Part shown: positions 11,050-23,399 of the stretch, piece after piece | Position numbering within the stretch: the stretch's first letter is position 1 | Layout of the letters: every line of letters starts with the position of its first letter | NCBI GenBank assembly: GCA_033439255.1 | Contig: CM065882.1 | Coordinates: 1,364,001 to 1,428,000 of the forward strand | Direction: 5' to 3' | DNA length: 64,000 bases | Source: Hericium rajendrae | Taxonomy: Eukaryota; Basidiomycota; Agaricomycetes; Russulales; Hericiaceae | The notes under the pieces: model-generated | What the model was told of the DNA's origin: nothing | Seen by the model: the letters and a program-made list of their open reading frames with translations, nothing else | Database searches by the model: none | Position numbers and translations under genes: made by a program

Positions 11050-13287
11050 CTGTACTACTCATCAGAACAAGAGCAGCCAGATATGTTTTATGCTGATCCA
11101 CATTATGGTGAACTTGATAATGATGCAGAGAGTTCAAATGCACAGTCTGGCACAAAAAATATGATGCATCCAGATCTAAATGGGAGACCTTGTGATGATA
11201 CTGGAAATTATCTTGATGATGGTGCAGCTCCACATCCAAAGGATATTCCTGATTCAAATGATTGGTCTCCATTTCGAAATCGAGTTGAATTTGAGGCTGC
11301 AGATTTGCTATTTCGAGAGATGCCAGTTTCTGAGAAAAAATTCAATCGTCTTATGGGACTCTGGGCAAAAACAACCAAAGCATATCTATATGCAAATAAA
11401 GATGATCTTCATGCAGTGCTTGATTCAATTAAGCATGGAGATGCTGAATGGCTGTGTTTTTCAGTAAAATACAATGGCAAGCTGCCTAAAAAACCACCTG
11501 CATGGATGTCAAAAGAATTTGAAGTCTGGTATCGCAATCCACGCACACTTCTACATAACCAGCTAAAAAATCCTGACTTTGCTGGAGGATTTGATTATGC
11601 TCCAAGACAAGACTTCAAAGAAAATGGTGAACGACAGTGGACAGACTTTATGACTGGAGATTGGTCATGGAAGCAAGCTGATACAATTGTGGCTGAAGAT
11701 CCAACAAATAAAGGGGCTATGTTTGTGCCAGTAATCTTGGGCAGTGACAAGACTACTGTTTCTGTTGCTACAGGACATACTGAATTTTGGCCACTATATA
11801 TGTCACCTGGAAATGTACATAACAATGTTCGTCGAGCCCATCGAAATGCTGTGAGCATCTTAGGATTCTTGTCTCTTGGAAAGACAGATAGAAAATTTCA
11901 AAATCAGGCAGCTTTTTGTAGATTTCGTAGACATTTGATACACCAGTCTTTGCGCACAATTCTTGAACATTTGCATCCTGGCATGACTACCCCAGAGATT
12001 GTTCGCTGTCCTGATGGACATCTTCGTCGTGCAGTTTATGGTCTTGGACCTTATATTGGAGATTATCCAGAACAAGTATTGATATCATGTATTGTTTCAA
12101 AACAATGTCCAAAATGCTTGGCTCGACCAAATAATCTAGATAGTGGTGGAGAGACTCGAAGCCATACACATACAGAATCTTTGATAAATAAAGGTACTAA
12201 AAAAGGAATACTATGGGATGACTATGGTATAGTTCCTGATATTATGGTGAGTTTATAAACTATAACAAAAATTTGACTTGTTTTAATTCTGATCTTCTTA
12301 GCCATTCACATATTATTTTCCTCGGGCTGATATTCATGAACTTATTGTATTTGATCTTTTGCATCAAGTGATCAAGGGTGTTTTCAAAGATCATTTAGTG
12401 GCTTGGGTTGAAGACTATTTGATCAAAGAACATGGATCAGGTCATGCAACTGAAATTATGGCAGATATTGATAGAAGGGTTGCTGCTGCTCCTTCATTTC
12501 CAGAGTTGCGTCGATTTCCTGATGGACGTGGTTTTCAACAGTGGACTGGTGATGACTCTAAAGCTTTAATGAAAGTGTGGCTGCCTGCAATTCAAGGACA
12601 TGTTCCAGATCAGATGGTCCGAGCTCTTGCTGCATTTATGGAGTTCTGCTATCTTGCACGAAGGTCTGTTATTGATGAGACTACATTAAATGCTATGGAA
12701 GCTGCACTTGAACAATTTCATAAAGAGCGAGTTATCTTCAAAGATGTTGAAGTTCGCAAAGGATTTTCTCTGCCAAAACAGCATGCTCTGATGCATTATA
12801 TTGAACTTATTCGGTTGTTTGGTGTGCCAAATGGACTTTGTACATCTATAACTGAGGCCAAACACATCAAAGCTGTAAAAGAGCCATGGCGACGCTCTAG
12901 TAGATTTAATGCACTAGGTCAGATGTTGCTCACAAATCAGAGGCTTGATAAATTGGTTGCAGCCAAAAATGACTTTGTTGCTCGTGGCATGCTTGATTTG
13001 CCTTTAGATCTTGTTGAGGTCAAATTTGACTCTGATTCTGATGATTCTGAATCTGATTCAGACTTTGAAGATGAGATTGAATTTGATGATGAAGATGAGA
13101 ATAATGAAAATTCTAAGAGAGCTACAAAACATCATGTAGATGGAGCACCAGCTCATGATGTGCCAGAGTATATGGCAAGTGTTTCTCTAGCCAAAACACG
13201 AGCATCCAAATATCCTCGACAGCTTTATAAGCTTGAAACTTATTTGGAGTATCCTGAGCTGTCAGAGATGATTCAACGGTTTTTATA
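11021..13287 (+). pseudogene. Plavaka-type transposase, N-terminal and catalytic part
   Basis: The frame is open from 11005, after an acceptor-like CAATAG. Exon 1 runs to 12246 and exon 2 from 12302 (GTGAGT...CTTAG). Plavaka hallmarks are WSPFRNRVEFEAADLLF near the N-terminus, then FVPVILGSDKTTVS with the first catalytic Asp and TGHTEFWPLYMSPGN, then YGLGPYIGDYPEQ and CPKC. Exon 2 has HELIVFDLLHQVIKGVFKDHL and an acidic SDSDDSESDSDF stretch. Plavaka is a fungal CACTA-related DNA transposon superfamily. No N-terminal zinc-finger region is seen, so the 5' end may be incomplete. The coding frame is cut after RFLY by element X at 13288; the C-terminal part resumes at 36821. Confidence 0.85.
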
Positions 13288-13358
13288 TTACGATTCCTTA
13301 GAATCGTTTACTCTATACCGCCTTTTCATAGTGAAAACGACACCAAAACGATGACTAT

Positions 13359-13436
13359 GCCCATTAGGCAGTTGGCTTATATAATCACACATCTTCAATC
13401 TCACGAGTTTGCAGGTTCAACTCCAGCTCTGGCCAA
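13359..13436 (+). promoter_or_regulatory. tRNA-like motif at X 5' end
   Basis: Plus-strand copy about 70 bp inside the X1 terminus at 13288. A-box-like and B-box (GGTTCAACTCC) elements are spaced as in a tRNA, without a pairing acceptor stem. Confidence 0.5.
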
Positions 13437-13454
13437 ACTTTGTTGATTTAATGT

Positions 13455-13990
13455 AACTTGATCAGTTCTTGACCAATTCACCTGTTCTCAAATGCATCTG
13501 GATCTGCTCATTTATTGCTTTCTGACAGTATTTTTTGCATCCTGATCTGTGTAGAACTCATAGAATGCAATGAATTTCTACATTTCCCCTTTATGACACT
13601 TGAACTTAAGCTAACTCAGTGCATTCTCCACTGATTTACTTGTTCTTAAATGCATCTAAATCTACTCACTTATAGCTTTGCTATCATATTTTATGCATCC
13701 AAATCGGTTAAGAACTTGCAGAATGCAAAGTGTTTCTTTTTTTCCTCTTCTAAAATGCTTGAACCCTAGCTAACTAGGTCAATTCCCAACCGATTTACTC
13801 GTTCTAAAGTGCATCAGAATCTACTTATTGATAGCTTTCTGACGGTACCTTAGGCGTTAGGATCGGTGCAAAACTCGCAGAATGCAAATTGTTTCTGCAT
13901 TTTCCCCTAGAATGCTTGAACTCCAGCTAACTTAATCAGTACTCAACCGATTCACTTGTTATCAATTGCATCCAAATATACCAGAAAGCT
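13455..13990 (+). repeat. Diverged ~158-bp tandem repeat in X1 (3.4 units)
   Basis: Units start at 13455, 13613, 13772 and 13929 (partial). Each opens AACT..., then has a CNGTTCT-AA-TGCATC segment, a GCTTTCTGAC/TTTGCTATC segment, ACT(C/T)GCAGAATGC and a CTTGAAC...AGCT end. Units are diverged from one another but conserved between X copies, so the repeat is an old structural part of X. Confidence 0.85.
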
Positions 13991-14141
13991 GGTCTCTAAC
14001 ATAATTTACTGCTTATAGAAAGATACAGCCACTAAAATGATACACAGCAAACAAATGTACATACTGTTTATTGATAAAATGAGCAAAAAATGCAATTTAT
14101 CGGTAGCAGTGGGTCCTGAGACTCGGTCATGTGATCTTACA

Positions 14142-14167
14142 AGACCTTGTGCGGCCGAACAAGGTCT
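14142..14167. promoter_or_regulatory. P box with adjacent CATGTG
   Basis: X1 copy; GTCATGTGATC precedes it by 5 bp. Confidence 0.8.
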
Positions 14168-14893
14168 TAGCGCCTGCTTACATAAGCATAAGTCGGTTAG
14201 AGAGCCAATACACTGTATACAGTGATTGCTTTATAGCTCTGCAACAAAGCAATCAATCGACAAACGGTAAATTGTGTTCATATATCTTGGATTACATCTT
14301 TCCAACCCAATTTAGAATACGAAAATTAGATCACTGTAAGCAGAGATATTCTTCGATTTATATGCTATATTAGCAAAACAGTATTGTCTCCTATCTCAAC
14401 AACCAATGGTGCTATGATGTTGTACACTGTATTGTTAGAAAGCTATTGTAAATCTGAGTTCAACAAGCCCTCATACATCATGATTGATGCAGTATCAGCA
14501 GAGCTATAAAGCAAACAGTCTGCCACATCATCATAGACATATAGTCCAATAGGTCAGCATTTTGTCATGCTATTTTGTTGTTTGTGGCACTATTCTAGAG
14601 CTATTGTAAATCTGATTCTAACAAGCTTTAACTCATTCTGATTGATGTGGTATTGAGAGCTCTATGGCCTGATCTCTATGCCACATCATCAGCAGAAAGT
14701 TGGTGATGGCCCCACACCATCATTGGACACCTCAGCCGCAACTCGCTGCAGATGGAGACTGGGCGTGTCCAAGCCTTGTAGTTAGTGTGCACTACTGGTA
14801 GTGTCACACTGACTTCAAAGCTATCTGAAGAAAAGAAGAGAGAGCAGAGAGCGCAACATCAACTACTGCTGACATAAGCTAAGCACAGCCACC

Positions 14894-14919
14894 AGACCTT
14901 GTGCGGCCGAACAAGGTCT
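14894..14919. promoter_or_regulatory. P box with adjacent CATGTG
   Basis: X1 copy; GATCATGTGA follows by about 6 bp. The preceding CAGCCACC is shared with the unrelated P box at 61748. Confidence 0.8.
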
Positions 14920-15260
14920 GCTATTGATCATGTGATTGGCCATTAGCTTTGTTCAACAATACAATGTTTGACATTGATCATATATTCAATCTTGAATCTT
15001 GTTTGATTAGACATACAACTAGACTACTATTATAATTGTAGATATTACAAGTATTTATAATATAAGCATATATAATAGTGTATATCATATATCGAGCTGA
15101 GTATAATAAGATATGACAAGTGTGTACTGTATTACATACCAGATTATATATATAATAAGGTACTAAGATATATAACATAGCAAAAAATATAGAGTTATCA
15201 GAGGTAGGAGCTGAACTACTCATGATTAGATTAGATTAAATAGTGTTTTTTTATATGCTT

Positions 15261-17390
15261 TAGGGTTCGACACAAGTCAGAGTCACCTGTAGGTCAACAC
15301 GGGTATACCCATAAAATTGACCTGCAGGTATCTAACTTGTAGATCTAGATCACCTGGTGGCTGAGACCTGTACAAATCCAGATCAAGGTTGTGCTCAAAC
15401 CCATTGACCTGTGAGTGACCTGTGGGTAACCTGCTATCCAAACTTTATTTTGGTTAACATATTATATTGCAAAGTTCAAATCTATATGTCATGATCCCTA
15501 ACTAACTACATACTATATGTCATCTGCCAACACTAACTTACAGCTCCAATCACATATGCACATTATCACTATATCTTGTCATACCCATGAAGTGTATAAA
15601 GTCTACAAGCAAGGTATGGATTCAAAAGGCTGCATACGACATACTTGTAGCATCGACATGGGCATGTGCATGTCGGTGGGGCAGCTTTAAGTATGTGTGT
15701 GCACATGGGCTGGCACATGTGCAAGGGGAGCATATGTGGGTGCTGGTGTACTGGCATAGCTATGGGCATGCACACACAAATGACATCACCAGCTTGGATG
15801 AAAATTGGGAATGAGACCGGAGAGGGTGCATTTTGATTGTTGAATAGCACTAATGGCATATAAAACTTGCCTCACATTGGGCTTCTGTCAGACGAATGAT
15901 ATGACAGCATGCATAGTGGCATGTGTGATGTCCATGGGCATGAATGCACACATGTAGTTTGAGCAATGGACTATGGGATGGTGGGGGCATGTAGTCAAAA
16001 ATGTGTATGCTGGCAGGGCATGTATTGGTAGATGCACACTGTCTCAGACATGCAAGGATATGCAAAGCTGTTTGTACATCAGGAAGGTTGACAACTTTCT
16101 GATTGACCTGACAATTTCTAACCCTACTGACAGCTTCTGATTGACTTGATCCACCTGAAAGCAATCCTGAGAAGCAAATATCTGATCAGACTTTTACATT
16201 CAAGAAAAGACATTTATTGTCAGATATATAAGTTTTTAATCTCTAACTAATAGATATATCAAAATCTTTGATATCTGAAATTTTTGAAAATCTGAGAGTG
16301 TCTGATTTCAAATCTGGAGGTCAAATATCAGTCAGATGGATCAGACAGTGTCAGACACCATCAGATGCTCTCAGACAGTTGCAGATAATTTTCAGATATT
16401 TGACCTCCAGATTTGAAAAAATTCTCAGATCAGACACTCTCAGATTTAGAAAATTTCAGATATCAGAAATTTTGTTATATCTATTAGTTAGAGATTACAA
16501 ACTTATATATCTGACAATAAATGTCTTTACTTAAATGTAAAAGTTTGATCAGATATTTGCCTGTTAAGATTGCTTTCAGGTGGATCAGGTCAATCAGGAG
16601 CTGTCAGTAGGGTTAGAAATTGTCAGGTCAATCAGAAAGTTGTCAACCTTCCTGATGTAGACAACTGCGCATTGTTGAGGCATGCTAGGCACTGCTCGGA
16701 TGATCAGCAAAAAGATGTCAAGCCTTGCTGTTGTAGCAACAATGCTGTAGCAACAAGACCTGACAGGCATTGTGGGCCTTGCAGTTGCAGCGCTAGACTG
16801 GCACTGTGCATGCTCTTACTGTTGTGAGTGGGAATTAAATCTCTGGTACACATGAGTACTGGTTGTCGAAGATGGGTAAGGGCCGGTTGGCTGGTTGACC
16901 TGTTGATGAGGACGATGGGAGAAGCACAGATGGTACACGAAATATGGTAGATGATGTCAAAAAATGGTGGGATGTCATGAAACCCATCAAACATCATGAA
17001 ACCTGTGGAAGAACAGTGAAAAATGAGAGCCTTGCCTGTTATCGAGTGAGACTCCTGAGATCAGTACAGTACAATGAAATAAAAGGCTTTTGGACTCACT
17101 TAGAAGCCTCTCGAATCTCCATAACACCCATCCTGCCATTGAATTGAGGAGATATGGTAAAAAGGGGAGGATTAAGATGAAGAAACAAAGAGAAGGGCAT
17201 CGTAAAAGTGAGACACAACTTTCAGACCAACTGACTTGCAAGTGACCTGTGATGTCACAGATACCTGACCTGCAGCTCCAGATCACCCAGTGGTGCAAAT
17301 CTGCATGGATCCAGGTCAGCACCTTGGACAGATAGAATACCTGCGAGTTCAAATCTAGGTCACCCACGAGTGCACTTGTGTTGAACCCTA
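15261..17390. mobile_element. hAT-like element hAT-1 (right arm)
   Basis: Inverted copy of 2775-4903, flanked by ATATGCTT (15253-15260) and ATATACTT (17391-17398). TAGGG termini and an 8-bp duplication indicate the hAT superfamily; the element is non-autonomous. The interior at 16930-17200 resembles the 27060-27400 part of hAT-2, so the two belong to one family. Confidence 0.8.
16077..16657. mobile_element. CATCAGGAA-family element nested in hAT-1 (right)
   Basis: Inverted-arm copy of 3508-4087, flanked by TA/TA. Confidence 0.85.
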
Positions 17391-18318
17391 ATATACTTAA
17401 AGTGATGTTTGCACAATTGATGCTCTCAGGCATTTGTATAAGTTTTTTGTTACTCTAAACCTTCATGCTAATCGACAGGCAATTTTACCAGAAAGTAGTT
17501 GCCATATTTGGTCACTAATTTCTGCCAGTATACAAAATATGGTTTGAAGGTAAGAATTCAATTTTTATAGTATTTTATGCATGTAAAATAGAAAAATACT
17601 GACTAGATTATACATTGAAGAGATATAAGCTCTATTTAAAAAAAAAACTGGTATGATTTATGTTATTTTTTGTAAAAGTCAGAAAAAAATCCAAATATAG
17701 AAATTAAATTCTGTCTTTGGTGCTAGCAGCAATGTATACAAATCAATAGAAGGTGCACAGGCTAACAGGAAATGTATGAGGTAGTAGAAGCATACATAAG
17801 TTTGTTGTGATGCTCATAGGTTGATACATGTGTAAGCTAATCAACAAAAGTATGCATAGGTCAAAAAATGTGAGCCAAGAGTGCATATATGAGTTGGTGT
17901 AGTGTGTATCATCTGAAAAATTGAAATTTCATATAGCCCAGTATTGATCTATATGTTTTATCATAGCACTATAAGGTCTATCACTATTTATGCCACCACA
18001 GTTCTCAACTATGTAAGACTATGAGGCCTATCATAGCTATCATAACAGTAGTTGGACACTATATAGTGCTACATGTTTCTGAAAGATAGCTGTAGTTGTT
18101 GTACAAATCATATAAATTCAAAGGCTTGCTCTGATCTATATGATCCCTACTATGATCCTTGCTATTAGTACTATCTCAGATCAATCAGATACAAGAGATA
18201 TAAAGCCAAAATCAATTATATTTCATACAGCTACTAGTACAATCAAGTTACGATTCCTTAGAATCGTTTACTCTATACCGCCTTTTCATAGTGAAAACGA
18301 CATGCAAACGATGACTAT

Positions 18319-18396
18319 GCCCATTAGGCAGTTGGCTTATATAATCACACATCTTCAATCTCACGAGTTTGCAGGTTCAACTCCAGCTCTGGCCAA
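18319..18396 (+). promoter_or_regulatory. tRNA-like motif at X2 5' end
   Basis: Fourth copy of the tRNA-like sequence, 71 bp inside the X2 terminus at 18248. Confidence 0.5.
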
Positions 18397-18414
18397 ACTT
18401 TGTTGATTTAATGT

Positions 18415-18955
18415 AACTTGATCAGTTCTTGACCAATTCACCTGTTCTCAAATGCATCTGGATCTGCTCATTTATTGCTTTCTGACAGTATTTTTTGCAT
18501 CCTGATCTGTGTAGAACTCATAGAATGCAATGAATTTCTACATTTCCCCTTTATGACACTTGAACTTAAGCTAACTCAGTGCATTCTCCACTGATTTACT
18601 TGTTCTTAAATGCATCTAAATCTACTCACTTATAGCTTTGCTATCATATTTTATGCATCCAAATCGGTTAAGAACTTGCAGAATGCAAAGTGTTTCTTTT
18701 TTTCCTCTTCTAAAATGCTTGAACCCTAGCTAACTAGGTCAATTCCCAACCGATTTACTCGTTCTAAAGTGCATCAGAATCTACTTATTGATAGCTTTCT
18801 GACGGTACCTCATGCATCAGGATTGGTGCAAAACTCGCAGAATGCGAATTGTTTCTGCATTTTTCCCCTAGAATGCTTGAACTCCAGCTAACTTAATCAG
18901 TACTCAGCCGATTCACTTGTTCTTAAATGCATCCTAATATATTAGAAAGCTGGTC
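18415..18955 (+). repeat. ~158-bp tandem repeat in X2
   Basis: Same array as in X1, following the tRNA-like motif by about 20 bp. Confidence 0.85.
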
Positions 18956-19103
18956 TCCAACACAATTTACTGCTCACAGAAAGATACAGCCACTAAAATG
19001 ATACACAGCAAACAAATGTACATACTGTTTACTGATAAAATGAGCAAAACAATGCAATTTATCGGTAGCAATGGGTCCTGAGACTCGGTCATGTGATCCT
19101 ACA

Positions 19104-19129
19104 AGACCTTGTGCGGCCGAACAAGGTCT
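19104..19129. promoter_or_regulatory. P box with adjacent CATGTG
   Basis: X2 copy; GTCATGTGATC precedes it. Confidence 0.8.
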
Positions 19130-19863
19130 TAGCGCCCGCTTACATAAGCATAAGTCGCCTAGAGAGCCAATACACTGTATACAGTGATTGCTTTATAGCT
19201 CTGCAACGAAGCAATCAATCGACAAACGGTAAATTGTGTTCAAATATGTTTGATTACATCTTTCCAACCCAATTTAGAATATGAAAATCGGATCACTCCA
19301 AGCAGAGATATTTCTCGATTTATGTGCCACATCAGCAAAAGAGTATTGTCTCCTATCTCAACAACAAGTGGTGCTATAATGTTGTAAACTATACTGTTAG
19401 AAAGCTACTGTAAATACAATTTCAATAAGCCCTCATACATTATGATTGATGCAGTATCAGCAGAGCTATAAAGCAATTAGTCTGCCACATCATCACGGAC
19501 ATATAGTTCAATAGATCAGCATTTTGCCATGCTATTTTGCTGTTTATGGCACTATTCTAAAGCTATTCTAAATCTGATTCCAACAAGCTTTCACTCATTC
19601 TGATTCATGTGGTATTGAGAGGACCATGGTGCAATCTCTATGCCACATCATCAGAAGAGATCCAGAAAGTTGGTGATGGCCCTACACCATCATTGGACAC
19701 CTCAGCCGCAACTCACTGCAGATGGGAACTGGGCGTGTCCAAGCCTTGTAGTCAGTGTGCACTACTGGTAGTATCACACTGACTTCAAAGCTATCTGAAG
19801 AAAAGAAGAGAAAGCAGAGAGCGCAACATCAACTACTGCTGACATAAGCTAAGCACAGCCACC

Positions 19864-19889
19864 AGACCTTGTGCGGCCGAACAAGGTCT
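19864..19889. promoter_or_regulatory. P box with adjacent CACGTG
   Basis: X2 copy; GATCACGTGA follows by about 6 bp. Confidence 0.8.
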
Positions 19890-20792
19890 GCTATTGATCA
19901 CGTGATTGGCCATTAGCTTTGTTCAACAATACAATGTTTGACATTGATCATATATTCAATCTTGAATCTTGTTTGATTAGACATACAACTAGACTACTAC
20001 TATAATTGTAGATATTACAAGTATCTATAGTATAAGTATATATAATAGTGTATATCATATATCGGGCTGAGTAGAATAAGATATGACAAGTGTGTACTAT
20101 ATAACACACAAGATTATATATAAAATAAGGTGCTAAGATATATAACATAGTAAAAAATGTAGAGTTATCAGAGGTAGGAGCTGAACTACTCATGATTAGA
20201 TTAGATTAAATAGTGTTTTTTTTATATGCTTAAAGTGATGTTTGCACAATTGATGCTCTCATGCATTTGTATGAGTTTTTTGTTACTCTAGACCTTTATG
20301 CTAGTCGACAGGCAATTTTATCAGAAAGTAGTTGTCATATTTGGTCACTAATTTCTGCCAGTATACAAAATATGATTTAAAAGTGAGAATTCAATTTTAA
20401 TAGTATTTTATGCATGTAAAATAGAAAAATACTGACTAGATTATACATTGAAGAGATATAAGCTCTATTAAAAAAACTAGTATGAGTTATGTTATTTTTT
20501 GTAAAAGTCAGAAAAAAAATCCAAATATAGAAATTAAATTCTGCCTTTGGTGCTAGCAGCAATGCATACAAATCAATAGAAGGTGCACAGGCTAACAGGA
20601 AATGTATGAGGTAGTAGAAGCATACATAAGTTTGCTATGATGCCCATAGGTTGATATATGTGTAAGTAGATCAACAAAGGTGTACATAGGTCAAAAAATG
20701 TGAGCCAAGAGTGCATATATGAGTTGGTGTAGTGTATATCATCTGAAAAATTGAATAGCCCAGTGTTGATCTATATGTCCTATCATAGTACT

Positions 20793-20883
20793 AGCTTGAA
20801 GTAGACAGACGTAGCAGGAAGGTACAATATGTACTGTGCTCGAGATGCATCTAGCACAGTTGGTGGTTCACTGTGCGTACACA
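20793..20883 (-). pseudogene. Copia relic continuation left of hAT-2
   Basis: Short segment joined to 27590 when hAT-2 and one CTGGCAAT copy are removed; its other end meets X2 near 20792. Too short for independent recognition. Confidence 0.4.
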
Positions 20884-21909
20884 CTGGCAATTAGGGTTCG
20901 ACACAAGTCAGAGTCACCCGTGGGTCAACACGGGTATACCTGCGAAATTTACCCGCAGGTTCCTGACCCGCAGATCTGGATCACCTGGTGGCTGAGACCT
21001 GTCCGGATCTAGGTCAAGATTTTGCTGAACTTCATCGACCCACGAGTAACCTGTAGTGACTCATAGCTTAAAGTTTATTTGGCACAAATATACTATGATA
21101 CACAAGCTCTAGTCTACACTTACTATACCACTACTCAGCCGTGTACATGATAATGCATAATACTGCCACACCACAATCTCTGCCAGTGCTTGCTTACTAC
21201 CCACCGTGTTCCCTTAAGGGCATGACTCAACTGCACAGGATGCCATGGGCTTGCGGGGGCCGTGCATGGACAAGCGTGTGCATGATGGGAGTCGTGGTGT
21301 GGCACACGCATGCATGCACTGGCAGCCTGTTAAGAGAGATGCAGGTGCAAGCACGATATTGAAGTTGGCGCTGCACATCTGCACATGCAGTCCTCGAGAT
21401 GAGGTAGAACAGTCGAGGGTGCACACGCATGCATGCACTGGTGGGACGTGACCTGGCGAGACATAAGCAGCAGGTGCACGCTGTCCCAGGTATGCACGGA
21501 CAACCGTGCTGTTGAGGGGATAGAGGGATGTGGGCACAGGTGCGGTGCAGCTAAAATGGGCATGGAACGTCCGCGCATGCAGTCCGAGCCATGTGAGAAT
21601 AGCAGCAGACAGCCAGAAGCGCACATGCATGCACTGGTAGGGGAATGAGTGGTGATTGCATGCTGTCCTGCATGTGCACGGGCAGCTGCGCACTGCTGGT
21701 GGGGTGAGCCAGACGTGAGCATGGGCGTGGGTGCAGAGTTGAAGTCGGCGCATGCTGCCACATGATGAACAATAGTCCAGCCTCGTTGCTACAGCAACGA
21801 CACTCAGTGATTTGTCATTATGGCCACTCACATGCTATGCCGGAATCACAGTTTCTCTTGAGGGTGCAAGTGGGAGGTAAAGCCCTTGTGTGTGAATGTC
21901 GGGTCATGG

Positions 21910-22396
21910 TGTAACGGATGGTTTATCAGTTACTACTATAGTCTTCTACTTTCTTACTCTTTTCTACCTGGCTTACTTTTCGAGTTTTGCAGAGTTTCCT
22001 TATTAGGATAGCTGAGTTTGAATCATGTACTTAGAGCGGATTTCCTTATTGGGAATAAGGATCTATCTTGCCAACTCACCACCATCTGTCTGCTTTTGTC
22101 TCAGTCTCTGCTTGTTCTCCTCATATCTGAAAGGTTCTCTTGGGATCCAACCCTCAAAGGAAGGTGTGTGGCCCCCAATACCCTCATCAGGAGGTCTATA
22201 TCTGCTGCTGGCCCTCAGAGGAGGTGCCAGCTCATCACTCATCTGCTTGGCTGCAGGACTGAGGCATCCTCGGTTCTGTTAGCTCTAGCTCGTGGACTCT
22301 CTCTAGGAGGTCTATGACACCTTTATACCCTCCTCACTCGCTCGCCTACCTTGGACTTCCCAGACAGTAGCGGCTCGACCTCTATCGTCCGTTACA
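21910..22396. repeat. 5' LTR
   Basis: 487 bp, TG...CA, with inverted ends TGTAACGG/CCGTTACA. Confidence 0.92.
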
Positions 22397-23399
22397 AAGG
22401 TGGACATATCCGGAAGTCCACTTGTCTCTGGCTGGCTGGTGAGGACTTCACATGTCTCATTCAGTTCCCCTCTCCCTGAACGTGGCATCCATGTCCAGGT
22501 TCCTTATCTCAAGCGACGATGTCAAGTCGTCTTATCGCCATTCGCTGGAGAGCCGCGTTCTTGCTCTCCGGTCTCATTCCCTTGTCGACAGTGATCTTGT
22601 TGACAATGGGCTTGGTATCCAAGCCCATCAGTTTCGGATCAGGGAGCCCTTGCTCCACTTTGCCTTAGAGGTCATCGAGCAACTTCAATCGTTGCTCGAT
22701 CAAGTTGGGTTTTGCCTGCCATACCCCCCGAGTTCTGTCTTTATGGTCGACAGGGATCTCGTTCTCTGTTCCTGTCTCCAGGGGTCACCGTCTCCCTGGG
22801 ACGTTCGTTGGGCCTGGTGCACTTTGCAGGCACGAGTCGCTGAAGGTGTCGATATCCTATTCCAGTATGCAGGTGCTCTTCCTCCTGCCATCAAGACTCC
22901 TCCTCCTCCTCGAGTTGAGGACCTCAGGGATGTGGAATCCATGTCCCTGGCAGTCCCAGGAGCTCTCTACCTTCGCACAGAACATGTCCCATGTGTTCTC
23001 CGGCCACTGTCTGTTGACGCAAGACTCGCTCGGCCATTCCAGGCCTCCTCCTCCTCTGGGCAGCTCCCTGCCTCCAGCTCCTCCTTTGGCCCAATTCTGG
23101 CTGCTTGGAGGGCTCTATATGCATCTCTAGTCCTCATAGAGATGCTTCGCTTCATCGCCCTATCAACAGGGCCTTGCCTCGAGAACTCCCATGCCGAGGA
23201 GAGGGTCAGGGAGCCTGGTAGTTCACCCCCTCTCTAACTCTCTCATTTCTGGACGGATTCCCTCGGTTTCTTTTGTATCCTATTCGCTTTTCAAACGCTT
23301 TCCACCTCGCTTCAAGTCCAGGAGGCTGGGGGGGCTGTAGATCGCTGAGATCAGGCTCTGTCAGGCGATGTAGGGAGGGTTTGGATGCAAATCGTGCTT

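Larger units (their letters stand above)
13288..20164. repeat. Right arm of 6.9 kb inverted repeat
   Basis: Inverted near-identical copy of 1-6877. It begins exactly at the TTACGATTCC terminus of element X inside the Plavaka transposase and carries two head-to-tail X 5' copies (13288 and 18248) with an hAT-like insertion (15261-17400 region, precisely 15261-17390) in the first. Near identity over 6.9 kb implies a very recent duplication, gene conversion between arms, or an assembly artefact. The small indels and substitutions argue that both arms are real. Confidence 0.95.
18248..20792 (+). mobile_element. Second X 5' copy (X2)
   Basis: It starts with the same TTACGATTCC terminus as X1 and repeats the tRNA-like motif, the 157-bp repeats, the paired palindromes and the region that X1 has at 17399-17960 (AAAGTGATGTTTGCAC...). 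In X2 that last part is uninterrupted, giving the empty site for the hAT-like element of X1. Similarity stops near 20792, where copia-derived sequence begins. Head-to-tail X1-X2 fits rolling-circle tandem arrays; no 3' end is seen for X2. Confidence 0.7.

Noticed and set aside
13359-13436. Functional tRNA gene
   Set aside because: A and B boxes are present but acceptor and anticodon stems do not pair, so it cannot fold as a tRNA.
22452-23237. Gag-like protein of the LTR element
   Set aside because: 261 aa open frame, but no zinc knuckle, no capsid-like pattern, and overlapping frames exist; left unassigned.
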